DNA of 64,000 nucleotides from an uncultured Colwellia sp. (GTDB lineage: Bacteria; Pseudomonadota; Gammaproteobacteria; Enterobacterales; Alteromonadaceae), in the NCBI GenBank assembly GCA_913063325.1, contig CAJXYE010000015.1, forward strand, positions 24,519 through 88,518, read 5' to 3'. A program made the translations under genes and the position numbers. Below the pieces are notes generated by a model. That model saw nothing but the letters and a program-made list of their open reading frames with translations, made no database searches and was not told where the DNA came from. Position 1 is the first letter of the stretch. Each line of letters starts with the position of its first letter. Below are positions 46,625 to 56,144 of the stretch, piece after piece.

Positions 46625-47419
46625 TTAGCCAAACATCATTTTGATAGCGACAGCAATAAGAAAAACAGCAAAGAACTTCTTCAAGGTTTTTACCGGTAAC
46701 TTATTCGCATACTTAACACCTATTGGCGCAAATATTGACGAACTTATCACAATGCCCAATAATGCAGGAAAATATATATAACCTAAACTCCATTGTGGAA
46801 GATTAGGTGAATTAAAACCGGTAATAATGTAACCAAGAGAGCCGAACAGCGCAACCATTACGCCACAAGCTGTAGCAATACCTATTGCATGTCGTACAGA
46901 TACACCAAAAAAGCTCAACGAGGGAACTAAAATAGCCCCTCCAGCAATGCCCATTAAACTTGATATAATACCGGTTACAAAACTAAGACATTGAAATACG
47001 CAAGTAGCTGGTAAATCTCTTTCTTTTGATGCTTTTATCGAAAGTAACATATAAGCAGCAAGAAAAATAACCACAAAAGAGAAAAAACTCGTTAATGCTT
47101 CACTAGACAGTGAGTCAGCAATAAACGCGCCTATTAAAGCTCCTACGGCAACTAAGATCATTAATTGTCTTGCTAACTGCCATGGGATATTTTGTTTGCG
47201 ATGATGTGCTAAAGCAGCACTGGTTGATGTGATAACAATTGCTCCTAGAGAAGTGCCTAATGCCATAGGCATAACGACATCGCTACTAACGCCAACCATA
47301 GGAAGTAAATAAACCAATGCTGGTACTATGATAAGTCCGCCACCGATACCGAGTAAACCCGCTAAAAAACCTACGATGCTACCCAAAGCAATACAAGAAA
47401 TTAATACAGTTAAAATCAT
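46625..47419 (-). CDS. TauE/SafE-family membrane transporter
   Basis: 264 residues in two repeats of about four helices. GFLAGLLGIGGGLIIVPAL at the start and SSLMGIAGGAILVPSLSFFG in the second half are the paired Gly-rich motifs of this family, which moves sulfite, sulfonates or related anions. It lies between ptsP and lgt on the same strand; the same slot is occupied by a TauE-like gene in other gammaproteobacteria (from memory). The substrate is not shown by sequence. Confidence 0.9.
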   Translation of the reverse strand: MILTVLISCIALGSIVGFLAGLLGIGGGLIIVPALVYLLPMVGVSSDVVMPMALGTSLGAIVITSTSAALAHHRKQNIPWQLARQLMILVAVGALIGAFIADSLSSEALTSFFSFVVIFLAAYMLLSIKASKERDLPATCVFQCLSFVTGIISSLMGIAGGAILVPSLSFFGVSVRHAIGIATACGVMVALFGSLGYIITGFNSPNLPQWSLGYIYFPALLGIVISSSIFAPIGVKYANKLPVKTLKKFFAVFLIAVAIKMMFG

Positions 47420-47464
47420 TTTACTTAGCGGAATATCCGCTCCTAAATAGGTAATAGAAAGTTA

Positions 47465-49831
47465 TTAAAAGCCCGCACGAATAAAGCCACCTAGGCCTAA
47501 CGTCTCAAGTTGTTCATTAAGGTAATTATGGACTTGCTTGGCAGTTGTTAACGTTAATGTTTTATCTAAGATAATTTGTGCTTGTTCAAAGTCAATATGA
47601 CGAATAACCCACTTGATTCGTGGTACGTTATGACCATTCATACTAATCTTGTCAAAGCCCATAGCCAATAATAAAATGGCTCCTGCCGGTTGTGCAGCAA
47701 GCTCACCACATAAGCTAATGGGGGTTAAATACTCTGCTGATTGTTTTGCAATGCTATTTAATGCATTTAACACCGCTGGATGAAAAGCATCATATAAATT
47801 GGCCACTTGACTATTATTTCGATCAACGGCGAGCAAATACTGCGTTAAGTCGTTACTACCAACAGAGAAGAAGTCGACACGTTTAGCCAAAGCTTCCATT
47901 TGAAAAATAACAGAAGGCACTTCTAGCATAATACCCACTTTAGGTCGTACTAATTTAGTTGAAACCGCCTGAGCTTTAACTTGTGCTTGCTGAAGGTTTA
48001 AATGACCATCTTCATTGCTTGCTGACATAAGCTCGGTCGTTATATCTCTGGTTAATTCAGCTTTAAGCTCAGATTTCAATTCAAAGAAGGCTTGATTAAT
48101 TAAGCGAATAGCTTCATCAACTTCTTCAATACCCGAGATCATCGGCAACATAATTTCTAAATTATTTAAGCCTTGATTTGCACGTAACATGGCCCGTATT
48201 TGCACCAGAAATATTTCAGGATGATCTAAGGTTATTCGAATACCTCGCCAACCCAGAAATGGGTTTTCTTCATTAATAGGGAAATACGGTAAAGACTTAT
48301 CACCGCCAACATCGAGAGTGCGCATAGTCACGCCATGCTTAGGAAAGACTTGTAAAACTTTACGGTATAACTTGGTTTGCTCTTGTTCTGAGGGAAAACA
48401 GTTACGATTCATAAAGGGAATTTCGGTCCTGTATAAACCAATGCCCAGTGCACCAAGTTTCGCGGAGTGTTCAAAACCAGCAGATAGACCCGCATTAAGT
48501 AAAACTTCAATGGCTCTGCCATCTTTGGTTATGCAGGGTAAGTGAGCTACTTCCATCACTTTATCGGTGAGCGCTTTTTCTTGGCTCAATAAATATTGAT
48601 ATTCTTGTATCAAGCCATCATCTGGGTTGATAAATAGCTCACCACTGTAACCATCAATTATCGCCTGTTGCTGATGCAGCTGACTAAGCACTGTTGCATT
48701 AACGCCCATAATGGCAGGTAAACCTAATGAGCGCGCTAAAATGGCGGCGTGAGAATTATTAGAGCCTGATAAAGAAATAATACCTAACAAACCCTGGTGC
48801 TGGTATTGAGCAACCGTAGATGCGCTGACATCCTCTGCTAACAAAATAAATTCATTGGGTAAAGCTAACTCTTCAGTCGCTTGTTGCTGAATATTGATTA
48901 ATAAACGGGTGCCTAGATCTCGAATATCACTAGCACGCTCTCGAAAGTAACTGTCTTCAATAGCTTCGAATTGGCTAATGTAATGTTCAATGACCAGCTT
49001 TAATGCACTATCTGCGCGCCAGCCCTGTGATATTTTAGCCTCGACCTCTTGACCTAAATTGGCCTGCGCTAATAACTGCTTGTATACATCAAAAATAGCT
49101 AAGCTATCATCGTCAATAGACTCACTCAATTTACTACTTAACGCGTCAAATTCTGCACGGGTTTTCTCAACAGCTTGTTCAAAACGTAAAAGTTGCTTGC
49201 TGCTGTCAGCAGATTTTTTTAACGACACCGCAGCAAGGGCTGCTTGCGGCTGGCAAACAATAATTTCACTTAAGGCTATACCTGGCGCACCTGCAATGCC
49301 CTGTAATTGTTTAACACCTTGATTTTTATCTTGTTGTTGATTGAGTAAACTTTTCACTTCGGCATTAGCCAAAGCACTGGCGAGTTGTGCCGATAGTGTT
49401 ACCAGAAAAGCCTCATCATCTTCAGTAAAGTGACGAGAGTTTTTTTGCTGAATAGCTAGAATACCCAACACTTTACGTTGGTGAATAATCGGCGTACCTA
49501 AAAAGGCATTAAACTCGTCTTCTTCAACTTCTGGTGCGTGGATATAATCTTGATGTTGCTGGGCATCAGCAATATTTAACGGCTCTTCTCGTTGACCAAC
49601 TAAGCCAACTAAACCTTCAGAAAAACCTATACAAGATTGTCCCTGAGATGTTTTAGCTAAGCCATCAGAGGCCATTAATAAAAAATGTTGTTGGTGATAA
49701 TCAGCGAGATAAATAGAACAGCAATCTGTCTTCATCGCTTTTTTTACACTGTACACCATACGTTCGAGCGCATTTTGCAATTCAGCCTCTTGACTAAACT
49801 GCAATACAATTCTACGTAAGGTAGTTAACAT
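47465..49831 (-). CDS. ptsP: PEP-protein phosphotransferase EI-Ntr
   Basis: First enzyme of the nitrogen-type phosphotransferase system; it takes phosphate from PEP and passes it to NPr. 788 residues: an N-terminal GAF domain (about 15-160), the EI N-terminal domain, the swivelling domain with the phosphorylated His in GSNNSHAAILARSLGLPAIM (about residue 360), and the PEP-binding barrel (GGDKSLPYF, FSVGSNDLTQY, SLCGELA with its catalytic Cys). GAGGA supports the start. A terminator precedes it, so it may have its own promoter. Confidence 0.97.
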   Translation of the reverse strand: MLTTLRRIVLQFSQEAELQNALERMVYSVKKAMKTDCCSIYLADYHQQHFLLMASDGLAKTSQGQSCIGFSEGLVGLVGQREEPLNIADAQQHQDYIHAPEVEEDEFNAFLGTPIIHQRKVLGILAIQQKNSRHFTEDDEAFLVTLSAQLASALANAEVKSLLNQQQDKNQGVKQLQGIAGAPGIALSEIIVCQPQAALAAVSLKKSADSSKQLLRFEQAVEKTRAEFDALSSKLSESIDDDSLAIFDVYKQLLAQANLGQEVEAKISQGWRADSALKLVIEHYISQFEAIEDSYFRERASDIRDLGTRLLINIQQQATEELALPNEFILLAEDVSASTVAQYQHQGLLGIISLSGSNNSHAAILARSLGLPAIMGVNATVLSQLHQQQAIIDGYSGELFINPDDGLIQEYQYLLSQEKALTDKVMEVAHLPCITKDGRAIEVLLNAGLSAGFEHSAKLGALGIGLYRTEIPFMNRNCFPSEQEQTKLYRKVLQVFPKHGVTMRTLDVGGDKSLPYFPINEENPFLGWRGIRITLDHPEIFLVQIRAMLRANQGLNNLEIMLPMISGIEEVDEAIRLINQAFFELKSELKAELTRDITTELMSASNEDGHLNLQQAQVKAQAVSTKLVRPKVGIMLEVPSVIFQMEALAKRVDFFSVGSNDLTQYLLAVDRNNSQVANLYDAFHPAVLNALNSIAKQSAEYLTPISLCGELAAQPAGAILLLAMGFDKISMNGHNVPRIKWVIRHIDFEQAQIILDKTLTLTTAKQVHNYLNEQLETLGLGGFIRAGF

Positions 49832-49881
49832 TCAATTCCTCAGCAATAATCTAATTTCTACAAAGTAAAAGTTTAGAAAAA

Positions 49882-49907
49882 AATAGCCCACAATAAAGTG
49901 GGCTATT
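49882..49907 (-). terminator. Rho-independent terminator between rppH and ptsP
   Basis: AATAGCCCAC (49882-49891) pairs perfectly with GTGGGCTATT (49898-49907), six-base loop. On the minus strand it is followed by a T-run of seven. It would end the rppH transcript before ptsP, unlike the usual joint operon. Confidence 0.9.
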
Positions 49908-49928
49908 AGGATTCTTAATACGAATCGA

Positions 49929-49964
49929 ATACCAAGTCCATTGATTTATTTAATGAATTGGTAT
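49929..49964. repeat. Solo inverted ends related to the MITE-like elements
   Basis: ATACCAAGTCCATT and AATGAATTGGTAT are separated by nine bases. The ends are close to those of the longer elements here, but there is no interior. It lies 31 bases after the rppH stop and before its terminator, and forms a hairpin in the rppH transcript. Confidence 0.6.
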
Positions 49965-49995
49965 AAATCATAGTAATAATTAAGTGTTATTGGTA

Positions 49996-50511
49996 CTAAG
50001 CGCGACGTTTACGACGATCAGGCCGCCTTTCATACGTTAACGGTAAAGCAAAACTAGCAAACTCTTTCATGACCATACGATAAACATCTCGTTTAAAAGA
50101 CACTACCTGCCTCACTGGATACCAATAACTTACCCATCGCCAATCATCAAATTCAGGATGCGGACTATGAAGTAAATCAACTGATGATTCAGCTGCCGTT
50201 AGCTTTAATAAAAACCATTTTTGTTTTTGACCAATACAAACGGGTTTAGAGTCATGCCTAATATAACGTTTTGGTAATCTATATTTTAACCAATGTTTAG
50301 TTGAAGCAACAATTTTCACGTGTTCGGGTTTTAAGCCAACTTCCTCATGTAGTTCTCGATACATGGTTTCTTCAGCCGACTCACCTTCATCAACTCCACC
50401 CTGTGGATATTGCCATGAGTGTTGTCCAAACCGTCTTGCCCAAAATACTTGTCCCATGTCATTAATTATTACTATGCCGACGTTGGCGCGATAGCCTTCG
50501 GCATCGATCAC
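49996..50511 (-). CDS. rppH: RNA pyrophosphohydrolase
   Basis: Nudix enzyme that removes pyrophosphate from 5' ends of mRNA and starts decay. The Nudix box is [20 protein letters not shown] followed by VGL. Long matches to E. coli RppH from memory include [26 protein letters not shown] and [18 protein letters not shown]. The start is the GTG at 50511 (protein IDAEGYR...), with GGAG upstream. An upstream ATG at 50556 and a longer open frame to 50919 exist, but the latter runs through mutH on the other strand and has no RppH character. Confidence 0.95.
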   Translation of the reverse strand: MIDAEGYRANVGIVIINDMGQVFWARRFGQHSWQYPQGGVDEGESAEETMYRELHEEVGLKPEHVKIVASTKHWLKYRLPKRYIRHDSKPVCIGQKQKWFLLKLTAAESSVDLLHSPHPEFDDWRWVSYWYPVRQVVSFKRDVYRMVMKEFASFALPLTYERRPDRRKRRA

Positions 50512-50662
50512 AGGAACTCCTGACAATATATATAATACTTGCTTCAATTCAACCATATTAACGGCAGTGGAGCAAATGATTACTTTGATTTTTTGAGTAA
50601 ATCTATGATAATAGTCACTAACCTTAGTAATAAAATATTTCCGGGTTAATTTCGCCTCTTTT

Positions 50663-51331
50663 ATGAACATACCATCTTCTGAACAAGCGCTGATGCAAAG
50701 CGCCCAAAATCTAGCCGGCTTAACGTTAGGTGAAATAGCTGAGCAAGCTGGTATCGCTGTGCCTAAGAATTTAACGCGTAACAAAGGCTGGATAGGTTTA
50801 TTACTAGAGCATGTATTAGGCGCCAGTGCGGGCTCTCGCCCTGAGCCTGACTTCCCCCATTTAGGCATTGAGTTAAAATCATTACCTATTAATGAACAAG
50901 CAAAACCTCTTGAAACCACCTTTGTCAGTGTTGCCCCTTTAACAGGTCTTGTTGGAATAAATTGGCATAATTGTTATGTGCGAAAAAAATTAGCACGAGT
51001 ACTTTGGGTGCCGGTGATAACACCTAAAGATGTACCTATCAGTGAACGATTAGTCGGCACACCTTTTTTGTGGTCACCTAACCATGAAGAAGAGGCATTA
51101 TTAGCTCAAGACTGGCAAGAGCTGACCGACATGATAGTACTGGGTGAGGTAGAAAACATTCATGGAAAGCACGGTCAAGTAATGCAGTTAAGACCCAAAG
51201 CCGCCAATAATAAGGCAAGAACACAAGCATTTGACCGCAATGGCAAACCTTTTATGACCTTACCGCGTGGTTTTTATCTTAAAATTAACTTTACCCAAGG
51301 TTTATTACATCGCTACTTACGGATTAACTAG
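50663..51331 (+). CDS. mutH: DNA mismatch repair endonuclease MutH
   Basis: Nicks the unmethylated strand at hemimethylated GATC during methyl-directed repair. 222 residues. The DxnExK catalytic residues are visible in [15 protein letters not shown] as Asp63, Glu70 and Lys72. [19 protein letters not shown] residues near 38-53 and [13 protein letters not shown] at the end are typical. Divergent from rppH, as in E. coli. Its presence implies Dam methylation in this organism. Confidence 0.96.
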   Translation: MNIPSSEQALMQSAQNLAGLTLGEIAEQAGIAVPKNLTRNKGWIGLLLEHVLGASAGSRPEPDFPHLGIELKSLPINEQAKPLETTFVSVAPLTGLVGINWHNCYVRKKLARVLWVPVITPKDVPISERLVGTPFLWSPNHEEEALLAQDWQELTDMIVLGEVENIHGKHGQVMQLRPKAANNKARTQAFDRNGKPFMTLPRGFYLKINFTQGLLHRYLRIN

Positions 51332-51348
51332 CCAATTGACAGAACAGG

Positions 51349-52263
51349 TTAAAGGTTGGTGACACTGATCTCTTGCGAGATAATAACCGTTTCTCCAGCA
51401 GGTAAGGCTTGCCAAGCAGTATTGGCTGCTTCTAAACAGACATATTCTTGTTCCCCACCTAAATGAATATCAGCCATGGTATTAGCTAATTCAGCACCTG
51501 GATTCCATAAAACCCACTGCTGGCAATTATCACTCACTATTTCTATTTTTCGCTGCCAGTCATTATCAACAATAATCATTTTTTCACTGCTATGATATTC
51601 GCGGTCAATCTCACCTATACAACTAACACTTTGCTGTTGAATACTTGAACCATCAGTTAACTTATCACAGTAATTAACACCCGTTAAAGTCTCAATATTT
51701 ACATTGCTAGGATTACTTACACCAAAATAACTATGTAAAGCGGCGCTGTATTGTGCATCTTGTTGAGATAGATTCGTCATGGCTAACGTTTGTTTAAAGC
51801 TTTTACCAAAAAATAATGTTTGTCTTAACTGGTAGGAGTTAGGCCATAAAGCATGCTGATTTTCACCAGTTAATGTCAAAACAAGCGTCACGCCACTTTC
51901 ATCGCTATTTATACTGTCCATTTCCCAAAGTAGTAACCTAGCAAAGCCATGCTTCTGTGCTAGTAATCCACTTGTTTGTTTATCATTTGGGCCAAACCAA
52001 GGCCAACATAATGGTATGCCACCACGAATCGCTTTACCTGTTTGGTAATGTGCCTTCTCACTTAGCCATAAAACAGCTTCATAGCCAACAGGCTTATAAC
52101 TTAAGACCTGGCCACCATATAAGCTAATTTGTGCTTGGCAATGAGTGTGGGAGATATTGAGACCAGCCAATGTTCCCTCCCCATCAGTATTTGAAATAGT
52201 CTCTTTGCCTAATTTTATTGAGGTTACTTGGGCAAAATCGTTGTCTAGTAGTATTTGAGTCAT
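51349..52263 (-). CDS. yeaD: D-hexose-6-phosphate mutarotase
   Basis: Interconverts the alpha and beta forms of hexose 6-phosphates; aldose-epimerase-like beta-sandwich. 304 residues. Marks are HTHCQAQISLYGGQVLSYKP near the start, RGGIPLCWPWFGPN, KHGFARLLLWE, ALHSYFGVS (catalytic His) and the late LWNPGAE plus CLEAA (catalytic Glu). It converges with mutH, stops 17 bases apart. No strong ribosome site. Confidence 0.93.
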   Translation of the reverse strand: MTQILLDNDFAQVTSIKLGKETISNTDGEGTLAGLNISHTHCQAQISLYGGQVLSYKPVGYEAVLWLSEKAHYQTGKAIRGGIPLCWPWFGPNDKQTSGLLAQKHGFARLLLWEMDSINSDESGVTLVLTLTGENQHALWPNSYQLRQTLFFGKSFKQTLAMTNLSQQDAQYSAALHSYFGVSNPSNVNIETLTGVNYCDKLTDGSSIQQQSVSCIGEIDREYHSSEKMIIVDNDWQRKIEIVSDNCQQWVLWNPGAELANTMADIHLGGEQEYVCLEAANTAWQALPAGETVIISQEISVTNL

Positions 52264-52386
52264 AATTATAATTTGTTGAGTTATTTTTCAGTAAAGATAA
52301 AAGATACAGCTTTATATCATGGCTGATTCTATAAGAAGAAAAGGCTGTTTGAAAGTATAAAAACTTACCTTATGCTTTTCATCTTG

Positions 52387-54600
52387 TTACCAATTTTTAC
52401 CTAACGATAAAAAGAATGAGTATTCTCCACCACTTGCAAAACCTACCCCTAATACTGCGGGACCAAAACTGGTATCTGTGCCTAAATAAATACTACCTGA
52501 GTTGATTAACTCACTGTATTTTACTGTTTCGTTAACTTCCCAAACGTTGCCAACTTCAAGACTAGTACCTAAGTATATAGGTAAGCCCGATCCTCCAGGC
52601 CCTGGCACTTCACGTCCTAAGTCATACTGATAAACGACAGCGGCAAACGCTTTATGTACACCTATGAGGGCATCTTCTTGATAGCCTGACAAATTAAGGA
52701 ACCCGCCTAACTCTGTAACATGCACACTGAAATCAGCATCATTATCAACCGTTGCAAAAGAGGTTATACCGACAAAGGTATGCCCTCTAATTCCGATGGC
52801 TCCGCGCCAACTTAAGTTAAAAACAAGCGCCTTATCCTTTTCTTCAGAACTTAATTCAGGCGAGTACTTGTCATTTAACCACTGCATTTCTATTCGTAAT
52901 TTATTACCCCTTGTCGGGAAGTTGATGCTATTTAGCGTATCGTAACCATAACTTATAAAACTACCAACGCTCTCATAGCCATAATTTTGACTACCTTCAG
53001 TCTCAATAGCTAAATCCCCTTTTTTAGCTATAGCGCCAATTTCAATAACGCCCTTAAAGGAATAATCATAGCCTACGGCTAATTCAGCCGAATAATAATC
53101 ATTTCTTAACTCAGGTCTTATTCTGGTTTTCTCCCATTTATCTTGAGCATAAGAGCCCCTAACTCGGCCATATATATCATGGCTCTGATTGAGCGGTTGA
53201 TAAAATTCACTAGCAAGTAAAGTCTCCCAACCAATTCTAGCTTCATTTAACCAACGCCCACCATTACTGGTAATATCTGTCATTAGGTAGGACATATTTA
53301 TAGAGGTAACCGACCGATTAGAAAAATCTGTCTTTAAATTAAAACCAAAATCGAAATAATTAGGACCCCAAGATTTAGCTTGGGTAAATAATGTAATAAT
53401 GCGTCCTTGCTCTGTATCATCAAACTCAACGGTAACTTGCTCAAATTTATCTAATGCATAAACCCGATTAATTGCTAGGTCTACCGCTTCTTTTGTTATC
53501 TCTTTACCTAGCTCTATTGCAAAGGTTTTTTCAATTATATCGTTTTCTACTTTTGAATTATTATTAATTTTAACTGCTATGATATGTTTTGGTAACTCAT
53601 CAAACCACTGCTTTGATTTCAATATTTTCTTTAACTTATACTCTTGATAATCGTCATCACTAATACTGAAGTTCATCAATGCTGCAGATTGTGACAACGC
53701 CACTTGTTCACCAAGTTTCAACGCTTCGGGCATAATAGACCAGTCTGTAGTGCTTAAATCATCAATCGATGGCCGTAGTAATACATCCTTTTCTGTCAGT
53801 AATAGTTTTTGTCTCAAACTGGTATTATTAGTGAGGATTGTTGATAACTGATTGAGCACTGACACTGTGCTAGTTAGATCATCTTGCGCGGCTAGTGGCG
53901 AACCGATATCAACAGCTATAACAATATCCGCCCCCATACTTTTTACTACATCGATGGGCATATTATTGGTGATACCGCCATCAACTAGCATTTTACCATC
54001 AATACTAACCGCTGCGACAATACCTGGAACGGCTGCAGAGGCCTTCATTGCCTGATTAATGCTGCCCGAGTCGAGTACAACCATTTTTGCCGTTGCAATA
54101 TCAGAGGCAACCGCTCGATAAGGGATAGCTAAATCATCAAAGCTTGCAAAAGCTCTGACCGTATCAGTAGAGCGTTGCAAAATTTGATATGCACTTTGGC
54201 CCAATAATAAGCCATGAGGAACTTTAAACTCACCATCGCTATAACCAAGCCTTATCGCTATATTGTATCGATCTCTATGTTGCTTATTAGCATAAGATAA
54301 TGACTCTCTAGGAATAAAATCAGAGAAACCATCAGACCAAGACAGCCCTAACATTATTTTTTCAATTTCATCAACGTCATAACCCAAAGCATACATGCCA
54401 CCAACATATGCGCCAATACTGGTACCCACAACATAATCTACTGGGATATTGTATTGTTCTAATACTTTAAGAACACCAATGTGTGCAGAGCCTTTGGCGC
54501 CACCACCGCTTAAAACCAAACCGATTTTACCTCTAGTGTGGCCAGGAAAAGCTAAACTGGTTAACGTAAAAAAAAGCAATGTGATGAAAACAGAACGCAT
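52387..54600 (-). CDS. Patatin-like phospholipase fused to Omp85-type barrel (type Vd)
   Basis: Surface or secreted lipase of the PlpD kind. ATG 54600 is used, with GTG 54609 as alternative. After a signal peptide (to about residue 22) comes a patatin domain: oxyanion motif SGGGAKGSAH (31-40), nucleophile elbow GTSIG (59-63) and the catalytic Asp in VDGG near 206. A POTRA-like segment (about 345-410) and a 16-strand-type barrel (about 420-737) ending LSLGKNW follow. Family knowledge: the barrel exports the fused lipase. 737 residues is the usual size. Confidence 0.92.
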   Translation of the reverse strand: MRSVFITLLFFTLTSLAFPGHTRGKIGLVLSGGGAKGSAHIGVLKVLEQYNIPVDYVVGTSIGAYVGGMYALGYDVDEIEKIMLGLSWSDGFSDFIPRESLSYANKQHRDRYNIAIRLGYSDGEFKVPHGLLLGQSAYQILQRSTDTVRAFASFDDLAIPYRAVASDIATAKMVVLDSGSINQAMKASAAVPGIVAAVSIDGKMLVDGGITNNMPIDVVKSMGADIVIAVDIGSPLAAQDDLTSTVSVLNQLSTILTNNTSLRQKLLLTEKDVLLRPSIDDLSTTDWSIMPEALKLGEQVALSQSAALMNFSISDDDYQEYKLKKILKSKQWFDELPKHIIAVKINNNSKVENDIIEKTFAIELGKEITKEAVDLAINRVYALDKFEQVTVEFDDTEQGRIITLFTQAKSWGPNYFDFGFNLKTDFSNRSVTSINMSYLMTDITSNGGRWLNEARIGWETLLASEFYQPLNQSHDIYGRVRGSYAQDKWEKTRIRPELRNDYYSAELAVGYDYSFKGVIEIGAIAKKGDLAIETEGSQNYGYESVGSFISYGYDTLNSINFPTRGNKLRIEMQWLNDKYSPELSSEEKDKALVFNLSWRGAIGIRGHTFVGITSFATVDNDADFSVHVTELGGFLNLSGYQEDALIGVHKAFAAVVYQYDLGREVPGPGGSGLPIYLGTSLEVGNVWEVNETVKYSELINSGSIYLGTDTSFGPAVLGVGFASGGEYSFFLSLGKNW

Positions 54601-54762
54601 AATAGTCACTTAAAAAAGAGTGAGTTAAGTTTAGAAGTATTCCAATAATAATGATCAGCTTTTAAAATACAAGTTTATTATCACATCTATCCTTTGAGCT
54701 GACTTATTTCTCGGTGAGATAAAAATACAGCTCTGATCATTAATCGATGACATAAAAGTAAA

Positions 54763-54800
54763 AAACCTGTAATTTAAGCTTGCACTTAAAAGACAGGTTT
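54763..54800 (-). terminator. Rho-independent terminator after the amidohydrolase pair
   Basis: AAACCTGT (54763-54770) pairs with ACAGGTTT (54793-54800), with an inner TTTAAG/CTTAAA stem, and has a T-run on the minus strand. It separates the amidohydrolase operon from the patatin gene. Confidence 0.88.
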
Positions 54801-54837
54801 AGATAAATTCTCAGGGATTTACTTGAGTTTTAAAATA

Positions 54838-56133
54838 CTACTTGGTATAGCCGCGCGGCATATTACTCTTCGTAGTATAGCGATCACGCAGCGCATCTTG
54901 ACGTGACTTTAATGACATGGCATTACCGTTAATCCACATAGCATCAACCTTAGTACTTATTTCAAACGGATCACTGCTCCATAGAACTAAGTCAGCATTT
55001 TTCCCTACCGCAATTCGACCACTGTTTAACTTGAAACTATCGGCAACATTGGCAGTAATTGCTGCCAATGCACTGGTTGCTTCTAGGCCGTTGGCAATTG
55101 CAACACCTGCATCAAAGCGTAACTGATTAATATTATGACTTTCACCACTATTACTGATTATGATTTTAACGCCCGCGGTGGCTAATTTAGCAATATTATC
55201 AAGAGAGTTATGCAATGAATCAAAACTGCCCGGTAGGTTATCAATTGCACTCATCATTACCGTCACATTCGCTTTCGCTATTTCATCGCTCACCAGTACC
55301 GCATCACTTGCGCCAACGAGTATCAAATCAAGCTTATATTGCTGCTTTAATTTCAATAACGCTAAAATATCAGTCGCTCTATCAGCGTAGGCAAGTAACG
55401 GCTTTTCACCTGATAATAAGGCGTACATTACCAGCTCAGAACGAGATGGTGTTTTAGCTTCCTTTTCTTCTTTCCCTTTCGATTTTTTCTTACTCTTCGC
55501 TTTTTCAAGTTTAGTTAAAGATTTTTGCGCATCTTCAAGTTGGTTGCTTAACGTTTGTAGTTTTAATGCTCTTGAGCCTTTACTATTACTACCAAGTGAG
55601 ACTATTACTGCATTTTTCGGTGCAATAATGCTGTCAAATTCACCTGATAAATTTACCGTAAAACTTTGACCAGTAAAAACTTTTTCACCACCATGTGGCA
55701 TAACTAAGTTACTGGTGATACCGCCCTTGCGCGCATAAGGGATTAATGTCGATTTAGGGTTAAAGGCTAAACTGGCATCAAAGGTTAAATCAGCTTTTTT
55801 ATCAGAGCTGTCACGTGTGGCTGAGACCGCGTTCACTTCAACTAGACCAAGTAAGTTGCCTGAAGCAATAAAACCTGGAGTTAATATACGTCCTTTAGCA
55901 TCAATCACAGTATCGACGCTAAGCGACTCAGGTGCTTTACCCTGGCTATAAACAGCGGTAATTTTTCCATCGTCAATAACAACGGTAGCTTGTGATAATA
56001 TGCCTTGCTCGGCAACGGTGTAAACAGTCGCGTTAGTGATTGCAATTGATTCAGCATGTACTTGGCTGGTAGTTACTGCAAGTACGCCAAATAAGGCATA
56101 ACGCAATGAAGTAAGTAATTGAGTATGTTTCAT
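54838..56133 (-). CDS. Exported amidohydrolase-like protein lacking metal ligands
   Basis: 431 residues with a signal peptide (LFGVLAVTTSQVHA). It has the amidohydrolase outer domain (AITNATVYTVAEQGIL at the start, NADLVLWSSDPFEIS near the end). At the place of the HxH metal motif after the barrel start it reads TPGFIASGNLLGL, and the later His of the HADRA-type motif is Tyr in YADRATDI. A Lys-rich insertion lies near 215-235. It is therefore likely inactive on its own, and may be a structural partner of the product of the gene upstream, which ends 11 bases before this start. AGGA supports the start. Confidence 0.88.
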   Translation of the reverse strand: MKHTQLLTSLRYALFGVLAVTTSQVHAESIAITNATVYTVAEQGILSQATVVIDDGKITAVYSQGKAPESLSVDTVIDAKGRILTPGFIASGNLLGLVEVNAVSATRDSSDKKADLTFDASLAFNPKSTLIPYARKGGITSNLVMPHGGEKVFTGQSFTVNLSGEFDSIIAPKNAVIVSLGSNSKGSRALKLQTLSNQLEDAQKSLTKLEKAKSKKKSKGKEEKEAKTPSRSELVMYALLSGEKPLLAYADRATDILALLKLKQQYKLDLILVGASDAVLVSDEIAKANVTVMMSAIDNLPGSFDSLHNSLDNIAKLATAGVKIIISNSGESHNINQLRFDAGVAIANGLEATSALAAITANVADSFKLNSGRIAVGKNADLVLWSSDPFEISTKVDAMWINGNAMSLKSRQDALRDRYTTKSNMPRGYTK

Positions 56134-56144
56134 TGGAGTTCCTA

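Noticed and set aside
47427..47441. Hairpin AGCGGA-ata-TCCGCT between ptsP and the TauE/SafE gene
   Set aside because: Six base pairs without a T-run are too little for a terminator call.
50512..50919. N-terminal extension of rppH giving a 307-residue frame
   Set aside because: The extra part overlaps mutH on the other strand and has no Nudix character; the GTG at 50511 with GGAG upstream agrees with known RppH starts.
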